DNA of 34,302 nucleotides. Source: Cyanobacteria bacterium UBA791 (GTDB taxonomy: Bacteria; Cyanobacteriota; Vampirovibrionia; Gastranaerophilales; Gastranaerophilaceae). A program made the position numbers and the translations under genes. Positions within the stretch are counted from its first letter, which is position 1. Each line of letters opens with the position of its first letter. Of the stretch, positions 1-7,558 are shown one piece after another. Where the stretch lies: contig DBIX01000084.1 of the NCBI GenBank assembly GCA_002297005.1, positions 1 through 34,302 on the forward strand, written 5' to 3'. A model generated the notes under the pieces. The model was given only the letters and a program-made list of their open reading frames with translations. It had not been told where the DNA came from and did no database searches.

Positions 1-27
1 CGCAATCGGCAAACTTTTTTTTTGAAT

Positions 28-119
28 GCGTGAGCCGGTGTTGCTGGAGTTGGCTTTGCGTAGGCAAAGACAAGCAGAGCAACACTACGATAGCGACGTA
101 GGATTGCAGGACGAAGTCC
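28..119. repeat. Hairpin-rich intergenic repeat island (5' end of window)
   Basis: This stretch is visibly richer in G and C than its surroundings and is built of nested inverted repeats. An outer stem GTGTTGCT (38-45) pairs with AGCAACAC (78-85). An inner stem CTTTGC (54-59) pairs with GCAAAG (64-69) around a GTAG loop. A further stem CTACG (85-89) pairs with CGTAG (97-101), and GGAC (109-112) pairs with GTCC (116-119). The module GCGTGAGCCGGTGT (28-41) recurs with one mismatch on the minus strand at 33767-33780. An open frame crosses the region but has no ribosome binding site and no recognisable protein, so I treat it as non-coding repeat DNA. The function is unknown. Confidence 0.6.
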
Positions 120-168
120 GAAACCCACAGGAGCACAATGAATACAAAACGCACTTAGTAAATATGTT

Positions 169-244
169 ATTGCGAGCGATAGCGAAGCAATCCAAACCAA
201 ATTCATAATTTAACGAGATTGCTTCGTCGTTTTACTCCTCGCAA
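169..244. repeat. Inverted pair of ATTGCGAG...GAAGCAATC repeat
   Basis: ATTGCGAG (169-176) followed by GAAGCAATC (184-192) is answered in inverted orientation by GATTGCTTC (217-225) followed by CTCGCAA (238-244). The two arms can fold into a long imperfect hairpin. The unit resembles the ATTGCGAG-n-GAAGCAATC intergenic repeat that I know from several unrelated AT-rich bacteria. That resemblance is recalled, not searched. Confidence 0.6.
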
Positions 245-260
245 AGACATTACAAGTCTT

Positions 261-290
261 CTACTTGTAGGTTGGACATACTTGCCCAAC
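261..290. repeat. TGTAGGTTGG hairpin repeat
   Basis: TGTAGGTTGG (266-275) leads into a weak hairpin with GCCCAAC (284-290). The same TGTAGGTTGG lead and a stronger version of the hairpin occur on the minus strand at 33731-33755. This suggests a dispersed repeat module. Confidence 0.45.
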
Positions 291-302
291 AAATAATAAT
301 AA

Positions 303-331
303 AAAAGACTTCTGAAAAACAGAAGTCTTTT
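303..331 (-). terminator. Rho-independent terminator after the 71-aa gene
   Basis: A perfect 12-bp stem (303-314 with 320-331, core GACTTCTG/CAGAAGTC, loop AAAAA) is followed on the minus strand by T-rich sequence. It sits about 35 bases past the stop of the minus-strand gene that ends at 367. A-rich and T-rich flanks on both sides would let it work in either direction. Confidence 0.85.
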
Positions 332-366
332 TTGTTTTGCTAAATATATTCCTTTTTAGTTGTAAA

Positions 367-582
367 CTACCGAATAGCCTTTGATACAAACTTAGAAATT
401 TCGTAGAATGTATCCTGAACAAATTCTTTTGCAATTTGTCCCATAGGTCGATTTTCAACATGGTCAAATAAGAAGTATATAGGGTCTTGCGAATTGTTAA
501 AACGCATTCTATAGTCCTTCATATTCAAATAATAAAGGTCATCTTTATTTGCTCTAATAAATGTTCCAAAATCTTGCGTCAT
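367..582 (-). CDS. Uncharacterised 71-aa protein, copy A of a paralogous pair
   Basis: I do not recognise this family. The protein has no signal peptide or membrane segment. It is about two-thirds identical to the 70-aa product at 17923-18135. The centre (residues 25-44, beginning RMRFNNSQDP and ending DHVEN) is identical over 20 residues, while the termini differ, so this block is presumably the functional core. The C-terminal third (AKEFVQDT...KFVSK) looks helical. An AGAG-type ribosome binding site lies a short way before the ATG. The gene has its own terminator (303-331) and its own promoter of the unusual CAATTT/TATATA class (611-639), so it is probably monocistronic. It stops with TAG. 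The strong conservation between distant copies in one genome argues that both are real, selected genes. Confidence 0.85.
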   Translation of the reverse strand: MTQDFGTFIRANKDDLYYLNMKDYRMRFNNSQDPIYFLFDHVENRPMGQIAKEFVQDTFYEISKFVSKAIR

Positions 583-610
583 AAAAATACACTCTCTAAT
601 CTTTCACATG

Positions 611-639
611 TATATAAAGTATTTCTCAAACACTTAATT
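611..639 (-). promoter_or_regulatory. Promoter of the CAATTT-N17-TATATA class (site A)
   Basis: On the minus strand AATTAA (639-634) is followed by a 17-base spacer ending in ACTT, then TATATA (616-611). Spacing and the ACTTTATATA block match four other sites in this window. The preceding G/C bases of the -35 block are less well kept here than at the other sites. It lies about 30 bases upstream of the ATG at 582. Confidence 0.6.
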
Positions 640-682
640 TCAGCATGTTTTAGAACTGTTACAAAATTTTACAAAAAGAAAA

Positions 683-2230
683 TTAACCTTTATAAATGAA
701 TTTATTTTCTTTTTCAAGAGAAATTTCTTTTTGATTTTTTAAGTAGTCAATAAAAATATCTTGTTCGTGAGAAGTTGCTTTAAATTCTTCAAGTTTTTCA
801 GGTAATTTAGTCATTAATGTATATTTATCAATAGCAACTTTAATTTTTTTGTCAGATGGGTTCAAGGTGTCAATTGTTGTGTTGTCGTCCAATTTTATAT
901 CATTAACGTAAATTTTTTCACCATCTGCATTTAGTTTTGGTTGAGAAGATGCACTAAATGACATTCCTGAAGCTCTGCATAAGTCAGGAATAACTTTATG
1001 TGGAGTGTATTTCTCCCAATTTGCATTTAGAACTTTTACAAGTTCTTTTTCTGTCATATCTACAACACCAACTTCAGAATTAAAAGGTAGCATTGCATAT
1101 TTTATATCATAAGTTGTAATTTTGTCGTTAGCTCCACCTCTTAGGGTTGGTGCACCAAATACTGCAACTTTAGCACCATCATCTTTGTATTTTTCAAGCA
1201 TAGCTTTACCATAATGATTATGGATAGGGTTTTCCAGTAATCTTTCTTCTGTTGGGTTTTTAGGGTTATAAGGTGTTTTTACTGTTACTAAAGTTTCATT
1301 TTTACCTAAGTATTTTTCCATTAGACTTTCAATAGATTTAGACTCTTCAAATGGGTCTAAATTTACTAACTTGTTTATGATTTTATCTTGTTTTAATACC
1401 CCTTTATCATCAAATTCAACGTTTAAATAACCAGCGTATTTATTTAAACCTCCAGCTTGAGTGATTAAAACAGGCTCGTTTCTTTTTGACATTACAAGAT
1501 TTAATTTTTCATTTCCACCATTATCTTGGGTATTAACTCCGTCGATTTCTGTATGAGTGTGACCACCGATGATAATATCGACACCCTCAGTTTCTCTAGC
1601 AATTTTTAAATCTTTATCGTCGCCATATCCAACATGAGAACATAGGATAATTTTATTTACGCCTTGAGCTTCAAGCTCTTTTGCTTCTTTATTTATGGCT
1701 TCAATTGTTTTATCAATATCCATAACTTTTGTTGGATTTTCTCCAGCTTCGTTTTTACCTATGTACGAATCTATTGGTGCAGCACCTATAATACCAAACT
1801 TATGTCCACCTTTCATAAAGGTTGCTGACTTAACAAGTTTTTTATCTTTTAGTCTTTTGGCTAGGTCATTTTTTTCATCAACTTCAATATTTGCACAAAC
1901 TGCTTTGAATTCAGCTTTTTCAAGATTTTCTGCTAAACCCTTTGATTTTGATGAAAACTCATGGTTTCCTAATGCAGTAGCATCAAGTTTGAATTTGTTC
2001 ATAAAATCTACAAGAAAAGAATTTCTTTTCTTGTCTGTACCTAAAAACATATCGCCACCTGAAAGAGTAAGCTTTGGAACAGTAACATTTTGCTTTTCAA
2101 AACAATCTTTTGCAGTTTTTAGTTTTCCAAGACGTTTTAAATCACCATGCATATCGTTGTTGTAAAAAACACTCAAGGATGCATTGGATGTGTTTTGTGG
2201 CTTAAAACTATTTCCAATATTGTTAAGCAT
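683..2230 (-). CDS. UshA-like 5'-nucleotidase / metallophosphoesterase, paralogue 1
   Basis: This is a two-domain enzyme of the UshA/5'-nucleotidase family, expected to hydrolyse nucleotides or related phosphoesters with a dimetal centre. Metal-site motifs are visible: D26-M-H28, G59-D60, G88-N89-H90-E91, the H of LCSHVGYG, and GGHTHT. The part after about residue 300 corresponds to the 5_nucleotid_C substrate domain. Family members are normally exported, but the N-terminus (MLNNIGNSFKPQN) is polar and has no Sec signal. It shares this NNIG...FKPQN start with the neighbouring paralogue at 2332-4011, with which it forms a tandem duplication. The start at 2230 has AAGG seven bases upstream. Substrate and cell location are not evident. 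Confidence 0.88.
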   Translation of the reverse strand: MLNNIGNSFKPQNTSNASLSVFYNNDMHGDLKRLGKLKTAKDCFEKQNVTVPKLTLSGGDMFLGTDKKRNSFLVDFMNKFKLDATALGNHEFSSKSKGLAENLEKAEFKAVCANIEVDEKNDLAKRLKDKKLVKSATFMKGGHKFGIIGAAPIDSYIGKNEAGENPTKVMDIDKTIEAINKEAKELEAQGVNKIILCSHVGYGDDKDLKIARETEGVDIIIGGHTHTEIDGVNTQDNGGNEKLNLVMSKRNEPVLITQAGGLNKYAGYLNVEFDDKGVLKQDKIINKLVNLDPFEESKSIESLMEKYLGKNETLVTVKTPYNPKNPTEERLLENPIHNHYGKAMLEKYKDDGAKVAVFGAPTLRGGANDKITTYDIKYAMLPFNSEVGVVDMTEKELVKVLNANWEKYTPHKVIPDLCRASGMSFSASSQPKLNADGEKIYVNDIKLDDNTTIDTLNPSDKKIKVAIDKYTLMTKLPEKLEEFKATSHEQDIFIDYLKNQKEISLEKENKFIYKG

Positions 2231-2262
2231 AAAACGACCTTGTTTACACTACTACCTACATA

Positions 2263-2291
2263 TTAATAAAGTCATGAAAAGTCATTAAATT
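2263..2291 (-). promoter_or_regulatory. Promoter of the CAATTT-N17-TATATA class (site B)
   Basis: On the minus strand GCAATTTA, with AATTTA at 2291-2286, is followed by 17 bases ending in ACTT, then TATTAA (2268-2263). The -10 block is a variant, but position and the ACTT lead fit the other four sites. Downstream, GTAGGTAGT occurs in the leader, as it also does downstream of site C, so the two leaders were duplicated with the genes. Confidence 0.5.
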
Positions 2292-2331
2292 GCTATTTTG
2301 TAAAGGTTTTAGTTATTAATTTTACAATTAA

Positions 2332-4011
2332 TTATTTGTTTAAACCTAAAGCTGCAATTTTGTCTTCCATTGGATATTGGTAACAATATTTATCTAAGTT
2401 TTGGTAATTGATTTGAATTCTTTTTTCAGGTTTTTGGTCGAAATCAACATCTTTGTTTTCTTCTAAGTAATTCATGAACATATCTTGTTCTGTACCAACA
2501 CTTTTAGCAGTTGCTTTGTAAGGTGCTAAAATGTCTTTTGTATCTTTTTCGCCAAATAAGAAAGTATCCATAACGATTTTTAATTTGTTTGTTTTTGATG
2601 GATTTTTAACATCAACTGATTTAATAACATTATTTTTGTCATCAACAAATTCTAATGATTTAATGTGACCATTGATACCTTTGTCAGCATTTTCATCAAT
2701 TGTGTATTTCATACCTGAACATCTTAAAAGTTCTGGATCAAAGTTTTGGAATAATTTACCAGAAGTTGCTTCTAATGTTTTTACAAAATCTTCTTCTGTA
2801 ATATCAACAATAACGTATTCTTGGTTATATGGAAGCATATCATATTTCACATCATATTTTGAAATAGGACCTTCTACACCTCTTTTAATATTGTTTGTTG
2901 GGTGAACTTCTGCTAATACATTTTTATCAACTTTTCTTGCACCAGTTAAAATCGCATCAGAAACAACGTTTGCAACTGGGTTTTCCAAATATCTATCTTG
3001 GAATTCATTGATAGGCATATATGAATGTTTTGGAGTTGATAAAATTTTGTTTTCACCTAAGATGCTTGCAATCATATTTGAAACACCTTTGTTAGGTTTA
3101 AAGTTATCTGTATTTGCTAATTTGTTAACAATTGAATCTTCTTTGATAACACCGTTTTTGTCAAATACAACATTTAAGAAACCAGCATATTTGTTTAATT
3201 TGCCAGCTTGAGTGATTACAACAGGTTCACCTCTTTTTGATTTCACAACGTTTAATTTGTGGTCGCCACCTTTGTCTTCTTTGTTTGCACCATCAATAAC
3301 TGTATGAGAGTGACCGCCGATAATAATATCAACGCCTTCAGTTTCTCTAGCAATTTTTAGGTCAGCATGTTCGCCATAACCTGTGTGAGTACAAAGGATA
3401 ATTTTATTGATACCTTGTTTTTCTAATTTTTTAGCTTCTTCGTTGATGGCTTTGATAGTTTGGTCAACGTTCATTTGTTTGATACCAGTACCATCTTGTT
3501 TTTCTTTTGTCGTAATATCTGTGTCAAATGGAGCTGCACCGATAATACCAAATTTGTGACCACCTCTCATAAATACGGCAGATTTGGCTAATTTTTTGTC
3601 AGCCATTCTATCTCTAAGTTTGTTGCCTTCAGGAATGTCAAGGTTTGCACAAACTGCAAGTGTATCTATATTTTTAAGATTTTCAGCCAATTTTTCAGAA
3701 CCTGAATGGAATTCGTGGTTGCCTAATGCTGTAGCATCAATTTTCATAGCATTCAAAAATCTTGTAATTACATTAATTCTTTTTGGGTCTTTACCATATA
3801 ACAAGTCGCCAGCTGCAAGAGTTAAATTTGCACCAGCTTTATTTTGTTTTTCAAAACAATCTTTTGCAGTTTTCATTTTTGCTGCACGGTTGATGTCACC
3901 GTGAACATCGTTCATATAAAATACGCTTAATTCTGTTTCGCCTTTTAATTTGTTTGCTTTATTTTGTGGTTTGAAAAAATTATTAATATTACTACCAATA
4001 TTGTTAACCAT
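2332..4011 (-). CDS. UshA-like 5'-nucleotidase / metallophosphoesterase, paralogue 2
   Basis: This is the second member of the tandem pair, 559 aa from the chosen start. The frame stays open upstream to 4086, but that would run through the promoter. The start at 4011 follows AGGG and matches the paralogue's N-terminus (MVNNIGSN...FFKPQN). Motifs are D35-V-H37, G68-D69, G97-N98-H99-E100, the H of LCTHTGYG, and GGHSHT, followed by a 5_nucleotid_C-type domain. There is again no signal peptide or lipobox. The C-terminus is about 30 residues longer than paralogue 1 and ends LGLNK. It has its own promoter (4045-4073), and the two nucleotidase genes are separated by about 100 bases that hold another promoter. 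Function is inferred from family motifs. Confidence 0.88.
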   Translation of the reverse strand: MVNNIGSNINNFFKPQNKANKLKGETELSVFYMNDVHGDINRAAKMKTAKDCFEKQNKAGANLTLAAGDLLYGKDPKRINVITRFLNAMKIDATALGNHEFHSGSEKLAENLKNIDTLAVCANLDIPEGNKLRDRMADKKLAKSAVFMRGGHKFGIIGAAPFDTDITTKEKQDGTGIKQMNVDQTIKAINEEAKKLEKQGINKIILCTHTGYGEHADLKIARETEGVDIIIGGHSHTVIDGANKEDKGGDHKLNVVKSKRGEPVVITQAGKLNKYAGFLNVVFDKNGVIKEDSIVNKLANTDNFKPNKGVSNMIASILGENKILSTPKHSYMPINEFQDRYLENPVANVVSDAILTGARKVDKNVLAEVHPTNNIKRGVEGPISKYDVKYDMLPYNQEYVIVDITEEDFVKTLEATSGKLFQNFDPELLRCSGMKYTIDENADKGINGHIKSLEFVDDKNNVIKSVDVKNPSKTNKLKIVMDTFLFGEKDTKDILAPYKATAKSVGTEQDMFMNYLEENKDVDFDQKPEKRIQINYQNLDKYCYQYPMEDKIAALGLNK

Positions 4012-4044
4012 ACAGTAAACCCTATTTACTAAACTACCTACTCC

Positions 4045-4073
4045 TATATAAAGTACCTTAAAGCCATGAAATT
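4045..4073 (-). promoter_or_regulatory. Promoter of the CAATTT-N17-TATATA class (site C)
   Basis: On the minus strand GGCAATTTC (AATTTC at 4073-4068) is followed by 17 bases ending in ACTT, then TATATA (4050-4045). A leader with GTAGGTAGT runs to the ATG at 4011. It is divergent from the promoter of the transketolase-half operon. Confidence 0.65.
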
Positions 4074-4134
4074 GCCTGTTTTTCATGCTTTTGTTAAGGA
4101 AATGTAACGTTGATTTTTTTGATAATTATATTTA

Positions 4135-4143
4135 TGTTATAAT
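4135..4143 (+). promoter_or_regulatory. Extended -10 promoter for the 4175-8812 gene run
   Basis: TGT followed by TATAAT (4138-4143) is a full extended -10 element about 30 bases before the ATG. No good -35 hexamer stands at the usual distance, as is common for extended -10 promoters. A second TATAAT at 4153-4158 is closer to the start codon and less well placed. Confidence 0.5.
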
Positions 4144-4174
4144 TTTGCCATATATAATAGAAGGGGTTAAATAT

Positions 4175-5128
4175 ATGATTACAGTAAATAAAAAAGAAAG
4201 AAAATCAATCCGTTCTGCATTCGGTAAAGCATTAGCAGAAGTTGGAAGAGAAAATCCAAACGTAGTAGTTTTAGATTCAGACTTAGCTGGGTCAACTCAA
4301 ACAAAAGTTTTTGCAACAGAATTTCCAGATAGATGGTTTGATTGTGGTATTGCAGAAGCTGATATGACAACAACAGCTATCGGTCTTTCTACAACAGGTA
4401 AAATTCCTTTTATTGCAAGTTTCGCAGTATTTGCAACTGGTAGAAACTATGACCAAGTTAGAAATGGTGCTTGCTATGCAAACTTCAACTTAAAAGTTGT
4501 TGGTACTCACGGTGGTATTACAGTTTGCGAAGACGGTGCAACTCACCAATCATTAGAAGATGTTTCTCTAATGAGAGGTTTACCAAATATGCAAGTTTTA
4601 GTTCCAGCAGATTGTGCTGAAATGAATGCAGCTGTTAAATATGCAGCAAAACATGTTGGTCCTGTTTACATCAGAGTTCCTAGAACAAACGTTCCTGATG
4701 TATTCGAAGAAGGTCACGAATTTGATTTAACTCATGCATCAGTTCTTAAAGAAGGTAAAGATGTAACTGTTGTTACTAACGGTGAAACAACTGCTGAAGT
4801 TATTGAAGCAGCTGGCATTTTGGCAGAACAAGGTATTGATGTTGAAATTGTTCACTTACCAATGGTTAAACCAATTGATAAAGAAGCAATTGTTAAATCA
4901 GCTAAGAAAACAAATTATGTTGTAACTGTTGAAAACCATTCAGTAATCGGTGGTGTTGGTTCAGCAGTATGCGAAGTTTTAGCAGAAGAATACCCTGTAA
5001 AAGTTCATAGATTAGGCGTTCAAGATACATTTGGTCAATCAGGTGATTTTGATAACTTAATGAAACACTACAGATTAAATTCTGTTGAACTTGCTGAAGA
5101 TATTAAAAAATTAATGGAAGAAAAATAA
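4175..5128 (+). CDS. Transketolase, C-terminal half (Pyr and C-terminal domains)
   Basis: At 317 aa this corresponds to the second half of a transketolase, as in split two-gene transketolases. The N-terminal thiamine-diphosphate-binding half is not in this window. The Pyr domain is recognisable from LDSDLAGST and DCGIAEADM, whose E61 is the expected cofactor-activating glutamate, followed by GTHGG and RGLPNMQV. The transketolase C domain follows (VTNGETTAEV, ENHSVIGGVG). The frame is open back to 4085, but the ATG at 4175 follows AAGGGG and matches the family start. The stop overlaps the ftsE start by one base (TAATG), so translation is probably coupled. A role in the non-oxidative pentose phosphate pathway requires a partner encoded elsewhere. 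Confidence 0.88.
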   Translation: MITVNKKERKSIRSAFGKALAEVGRENPNVVVLDSDLAGSTQTKVFATEFPDRWFDCGIAEADMTTTAIGLSTTGKIPFIASFAVFATGRNYDQVRNGACYANFNLKVVGTHGGITVCEDGATHQSLEDVSLMRGLPNMQVLVPADCAEMNAAVKYAAKHVGPVYIRVPRTNVPDVFEEGHEFDLTHASVLKEGKDVTVVTNGETTAEVIEAAGILAEQGIDVEIVHLPMVKPIDKEAIVKSAKKTNYVVTVENHSVIGGVGSAVCEVLAEEYPVKVHRLGVQDTFGQSGDFDNLMKHYRLNSVELAEDIKKLMEEK

Positions 5129-5805
5129 TGATACAGTTACGTTCAGTAACAAAAAAATACAAGAATAATAAATACGCTCTAAAGAACGTAAATTTAGACA
5201 TTGATTCAGGTGAATTTGTATTTCTTGTAGGTAAATCTGGTGCAGGTAAATCTACATTAATGAAACTTCTTTACAGAGAAGAAATGCCATCTTCTGGTAC
5301 TGTTATCATTGGTGGTATTAACATCGCAAATTTACCAAATGACAAAGTTCCAAGTTTACGTCGTTGCATGGGGATTGTGTTCCAAGATTATAAACTTCTT
5401 CAAAACCAATCAGTTTATGATAACATTGCCTATGTAATTAGAACAATGGGTATTAGTTCAAAAGAAATTAATGCTCGTGTTACAGGTGCGTTGAAGGTTG
5501 TAGGTTTGCTTGACAAAATGAAAGCAAAACCATCAGAACTTTCAGGTGGTGAACAACAACGTGTTAGTATCGCAAGAGCTATCGTTAATGGTCCACCATT
5601 ATTGATTGCAGACGAACCTACTGGTAATTTAGACCCTAAAAATTCATTAGAAATTATGCAAATTTTGGATCAAATTAACCAAAAAGGTATTACTGTAATT
5701 ATTTCTACTCATGATAAATCAATGGTAGATTATTTTAGAAAAAGAGTTATCACTCTTGATAATGGCGAAGTTATAAAGGACGTTCAAGCAGGAACTTATG
5801 CGTAA
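5128..5805 (+). CDS. ftsE: Cell division ATP-binding protein FtsE
   Basis: This is the 225-aa ABC ATPase that works with FtsX at the division septum to activate peptidoglycan hydrolysis. Walker A is GKSGAGKS (residues 35-42). The Q-loop region is FQDYKLL, the signature is LSGGEQQR, and Walker B is LLIADEPTGNLDP. The switch histidine is in STHD. Length is normal for FtsE. It starts inside the stop of the transketolase half and overlaps ftsX by eight bases. That pairing separates it from generic lipoprotein-export ATPases. Confidence 0.95.
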   Translation: MIQLRSVTKKYKNNKYALKNVNLDIDSGEFVFLVGKSGAGKSTLMKLLYREEMPSSGTVIIGGINIANLPNDKVPSLRRCMGIVFQDYKLLQNQSVYDNIAYVIRTMGISSKEINARVTGALKVVGLLDKMKAKPSELSGGEQQRVSIARAIVNGPPLLIADEPTGNLDPKNSLEIMQILDQINQKGITVIISTHDKSMVDYFRKRVITLDNGEVIKDVQAGTYA

Positions 5806-6706
5806 TAGAAAACAAGCAATTAAAAAACAAGTTAAAAAGCATATTCCAAAAGACTGGCTTACTGAGATAAGAATAGTCTATCGTTTGACGTGCGAAATTC
5901 TAAATGACTTTAGAAGAACTGGTCTTATCAATATCGTAATCATTACTACAATGGCTGCAATTTTGACTTTATTCGGTTCTTTGTTTAGAACAACTTTATC
6001 AGTTTCAACTTTTGCAAAAGAACTTGGTAATGTTTTAGAGATTTCTGTTTACTTAAAATCTAATGCTGATGCCAATGTTACTAGTCAAAGAATTAAGGAG
6101 ATTGACCACGTAAAAGGTGTTACAATTATCCCTAAAGAAAAAAGTTGGGCTGATTTTAAACGTGAAATTAAAATTGGTGATATAGATAATCCTTTACCTG
6201 ATACTCTTCATGTAAAGGTTGATAAGCCAGACAATATTAACGAAGTATTTAATAAAATTAAAACTCTTACTGTTGTTGAAAACATGAATTATGCTCAGGA
6301 TTTGGCAAAGAAAATTCAAGTTTTGAACAACGCTGTAAACACTACTACTGTGTTTGTAATCATTATTGTTGCGATTTTGACAATCACTATCATTAACAAT
6401 ACTATTCAACTCGTAATTCAGTCGAGAAAAGAAGAAATAGAAATTATGAGATTGATGGGTGTAAACAATTGGTACATCAAAATTCCATTGATTATGCAAG
6501 GTGCATTATATGGTTTATTTGGTGCATTAATTGCTTTAATTCCTATTAACGTTGTTCAACAAATGTTGGATAATGTACATCAATTTTTCCTAATTCCAGC
6601 TCCTATTTTTGCCGAACATGCTGTAATTGTTACTACAATTCTTGTTGGCACTTTGTTTGGGGCAGGCGGAAGTTTCTTATCAATTAAAAAACACTTGCAA
6701 GTATAA
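5798..6706 (+). CDS. ftsX: Cell division protein FtsX
   Basis: This 302-aa membrane partner of FtsE has the standard topology: a basic cytoplasmic N-terminus, a first membrane helix at about 45-65, an extracytoplasmic loop to about 180, and three more helices at about 182-202, 228-248 and 275-295. SRKEEIEIMRLMGV just after the second helix is the typical FtsX/permease coupling sequence. The start codon lies inside the end of ftsE, so the two are translated together. The extracytoplasmic loop would contact a peptidoglycan hydrolase activator, but none is encoded nearby. Confidence 0.93.
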   Translation: MRNRKQAIKKQVKKHIPKDWLTEIRIVYRLTCEILNDFRRTGLINIVIITTMAAILTLFGSLFRTTLSVSTFAKELGNVLEISVYLKSNADANVTSQRIKEIDHVKGVTIIPKEKSWADFKREIKIGDIDNPLPDTLHVKVDKPDNINEVFNKIKTLTVVENMNYAQDLAKKIQVLNNAVNTTTVFVIIIVAILTITIINNTIQLVIQSRKEEIEIMRLMGVNNWYIKIPLIMQGALYGLFGALIALIPINVVQQMLDNVHQFFLIPAPIFAEHAVIVTTILVGTLFGAGGSFLSIKKHLQV

Positions 6707-6721
6707 ATATAGGTGCGAAAC

Positions 6722-7537
6722 ATGAGCGATATACAAGATATTCAAAAATTAATTAATGATTTAAGAGAAATTCCTGCTATGCCGAATGTTGTAATGCAGG
6801 CTATTAACCTTGTTAAAAATCCAAATGCTAGTATTAAAGACTTAGCAAATATTATTTGCTATGACCAATCTTTAAGTGCAAAAGTTTTGACACTTGTAAA
6901 TTCAGCTTATTATGGATTTTCGCAACAAATTACTTCAATCAACAGAGCTTTAGCTCTTATTGGTATGGTAAAAGCTAAAAACTTAATTATTACAATTGCG
7001 ATGCGTCCAATGTTTACAAGACAAAGTGATAAAGAACTTTGGAAACACTCAATTCGTGTTGCCGTAGGTTGTGAATATTTGGCAAAACATAAAAATCTTT
7101 TAAACCCAGACGAAGCTTTTGTACTAGGGTTCATGCATGATGTTGGAAAAATGATTTTCAACATGAAAGATCCAAAATTCTACGAAGAAGTTAAAGATAG
7201 AATAGCTGCTGGCGAAAAAGCTATTGATATTGAGTCTGAAAAATTTGGTTGTAACCATACTCAAGTTGGTATTATCTTGGCAAAAAGATGGCAACTACCA
7301 GTAATTATTTCAAACGTAATGAAATATCACCATTCTCCTCAGGATTCATCAATTCCAGTTGCTTGTTCTTTAGTAAACTTTGTAGATACTCTTGTTCAAG
7401 ACAATTACAAATACGAGGATATTGATACTGAAATTACAAAAGTTCTTGGTTTGGAATTATCAATTGGTAGAGCAGAAATGTTCAGAGATGATATTCTTGA
7501 ACAAGCAGACGCATTATTTAATAAACTTTCATCATAG
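6722..7537 (+). CDS. HDOD domain protein
   Basis: This 271-aa protein is almost entirely an HDOD domain, a non-catalytic HD relative found in bacterial signalling proteins. Typical sequences are DLREIPAMPNV near the start, DQSLSAKVLTLVNSAYYG (about 48-65), FMHDVGKM (about 137-144) and KYHHSP. The HD pair is kept in HDVGK, but HDOD proteins usually lack the full metal set, so I do not predict hydrolase activity. The ATG at 6722 has AGGTG six bases upstream and is preferred over the GTG at 6713. It sits 15 bases after ftsX and 21 bases before a degenerate receiver/GGDEF protein, which suggests a signalling pair. Confidence 0.88.
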   Translation: MSDIQDIQKLINDLREIPAMPNVVMQAINLVKNPNASIKDLANIICYDQSLSAKVLTLVNSAYYGFSQQITSINRALALIGMVKAKNLIITIAMRPMFTRQSDKELWKHSIRVAVGCEYLAKHKNLLNPDEAFVLGFMHDVGKMIFNMKDPKFYEEVKDRIAAGEKAIDIESEKFGCNHTQVGIILAKRWQLPVIISNVMKYHHSPQDSSIPVACSLVNFVDTLVQDNYKYEDIDTEITKVLGLELSIGRAEMFRDDILEQADALFNKLSS

Positions 7538-7558
7538 TAAAAATAGATAGAGGCATAA

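Noticed and set aside
26..208. Open frame of 60 codons across the 5' island
   Set aside because: No ribosome binding site and no recognisable protein. The DNA is made of inverted repeats, which explain the lack of stops.
1..300. CRISPR array or integration site in the repeat island
   Set aside because: The repeats are inverted and unequal, there are no regular spacers, and there is no integrase, tRNA end or direct flanking repeat.
1695..2165. 156-codon frame antisense to nucleotidase paralogue 1
   Set aside because: It is a mirror of a well-supported gene with full catalytic motifs. Long antisense frames follow from codon bias here, since similar ones oppose paralogue 2 (3584-3904) and aspS (16643-17068).
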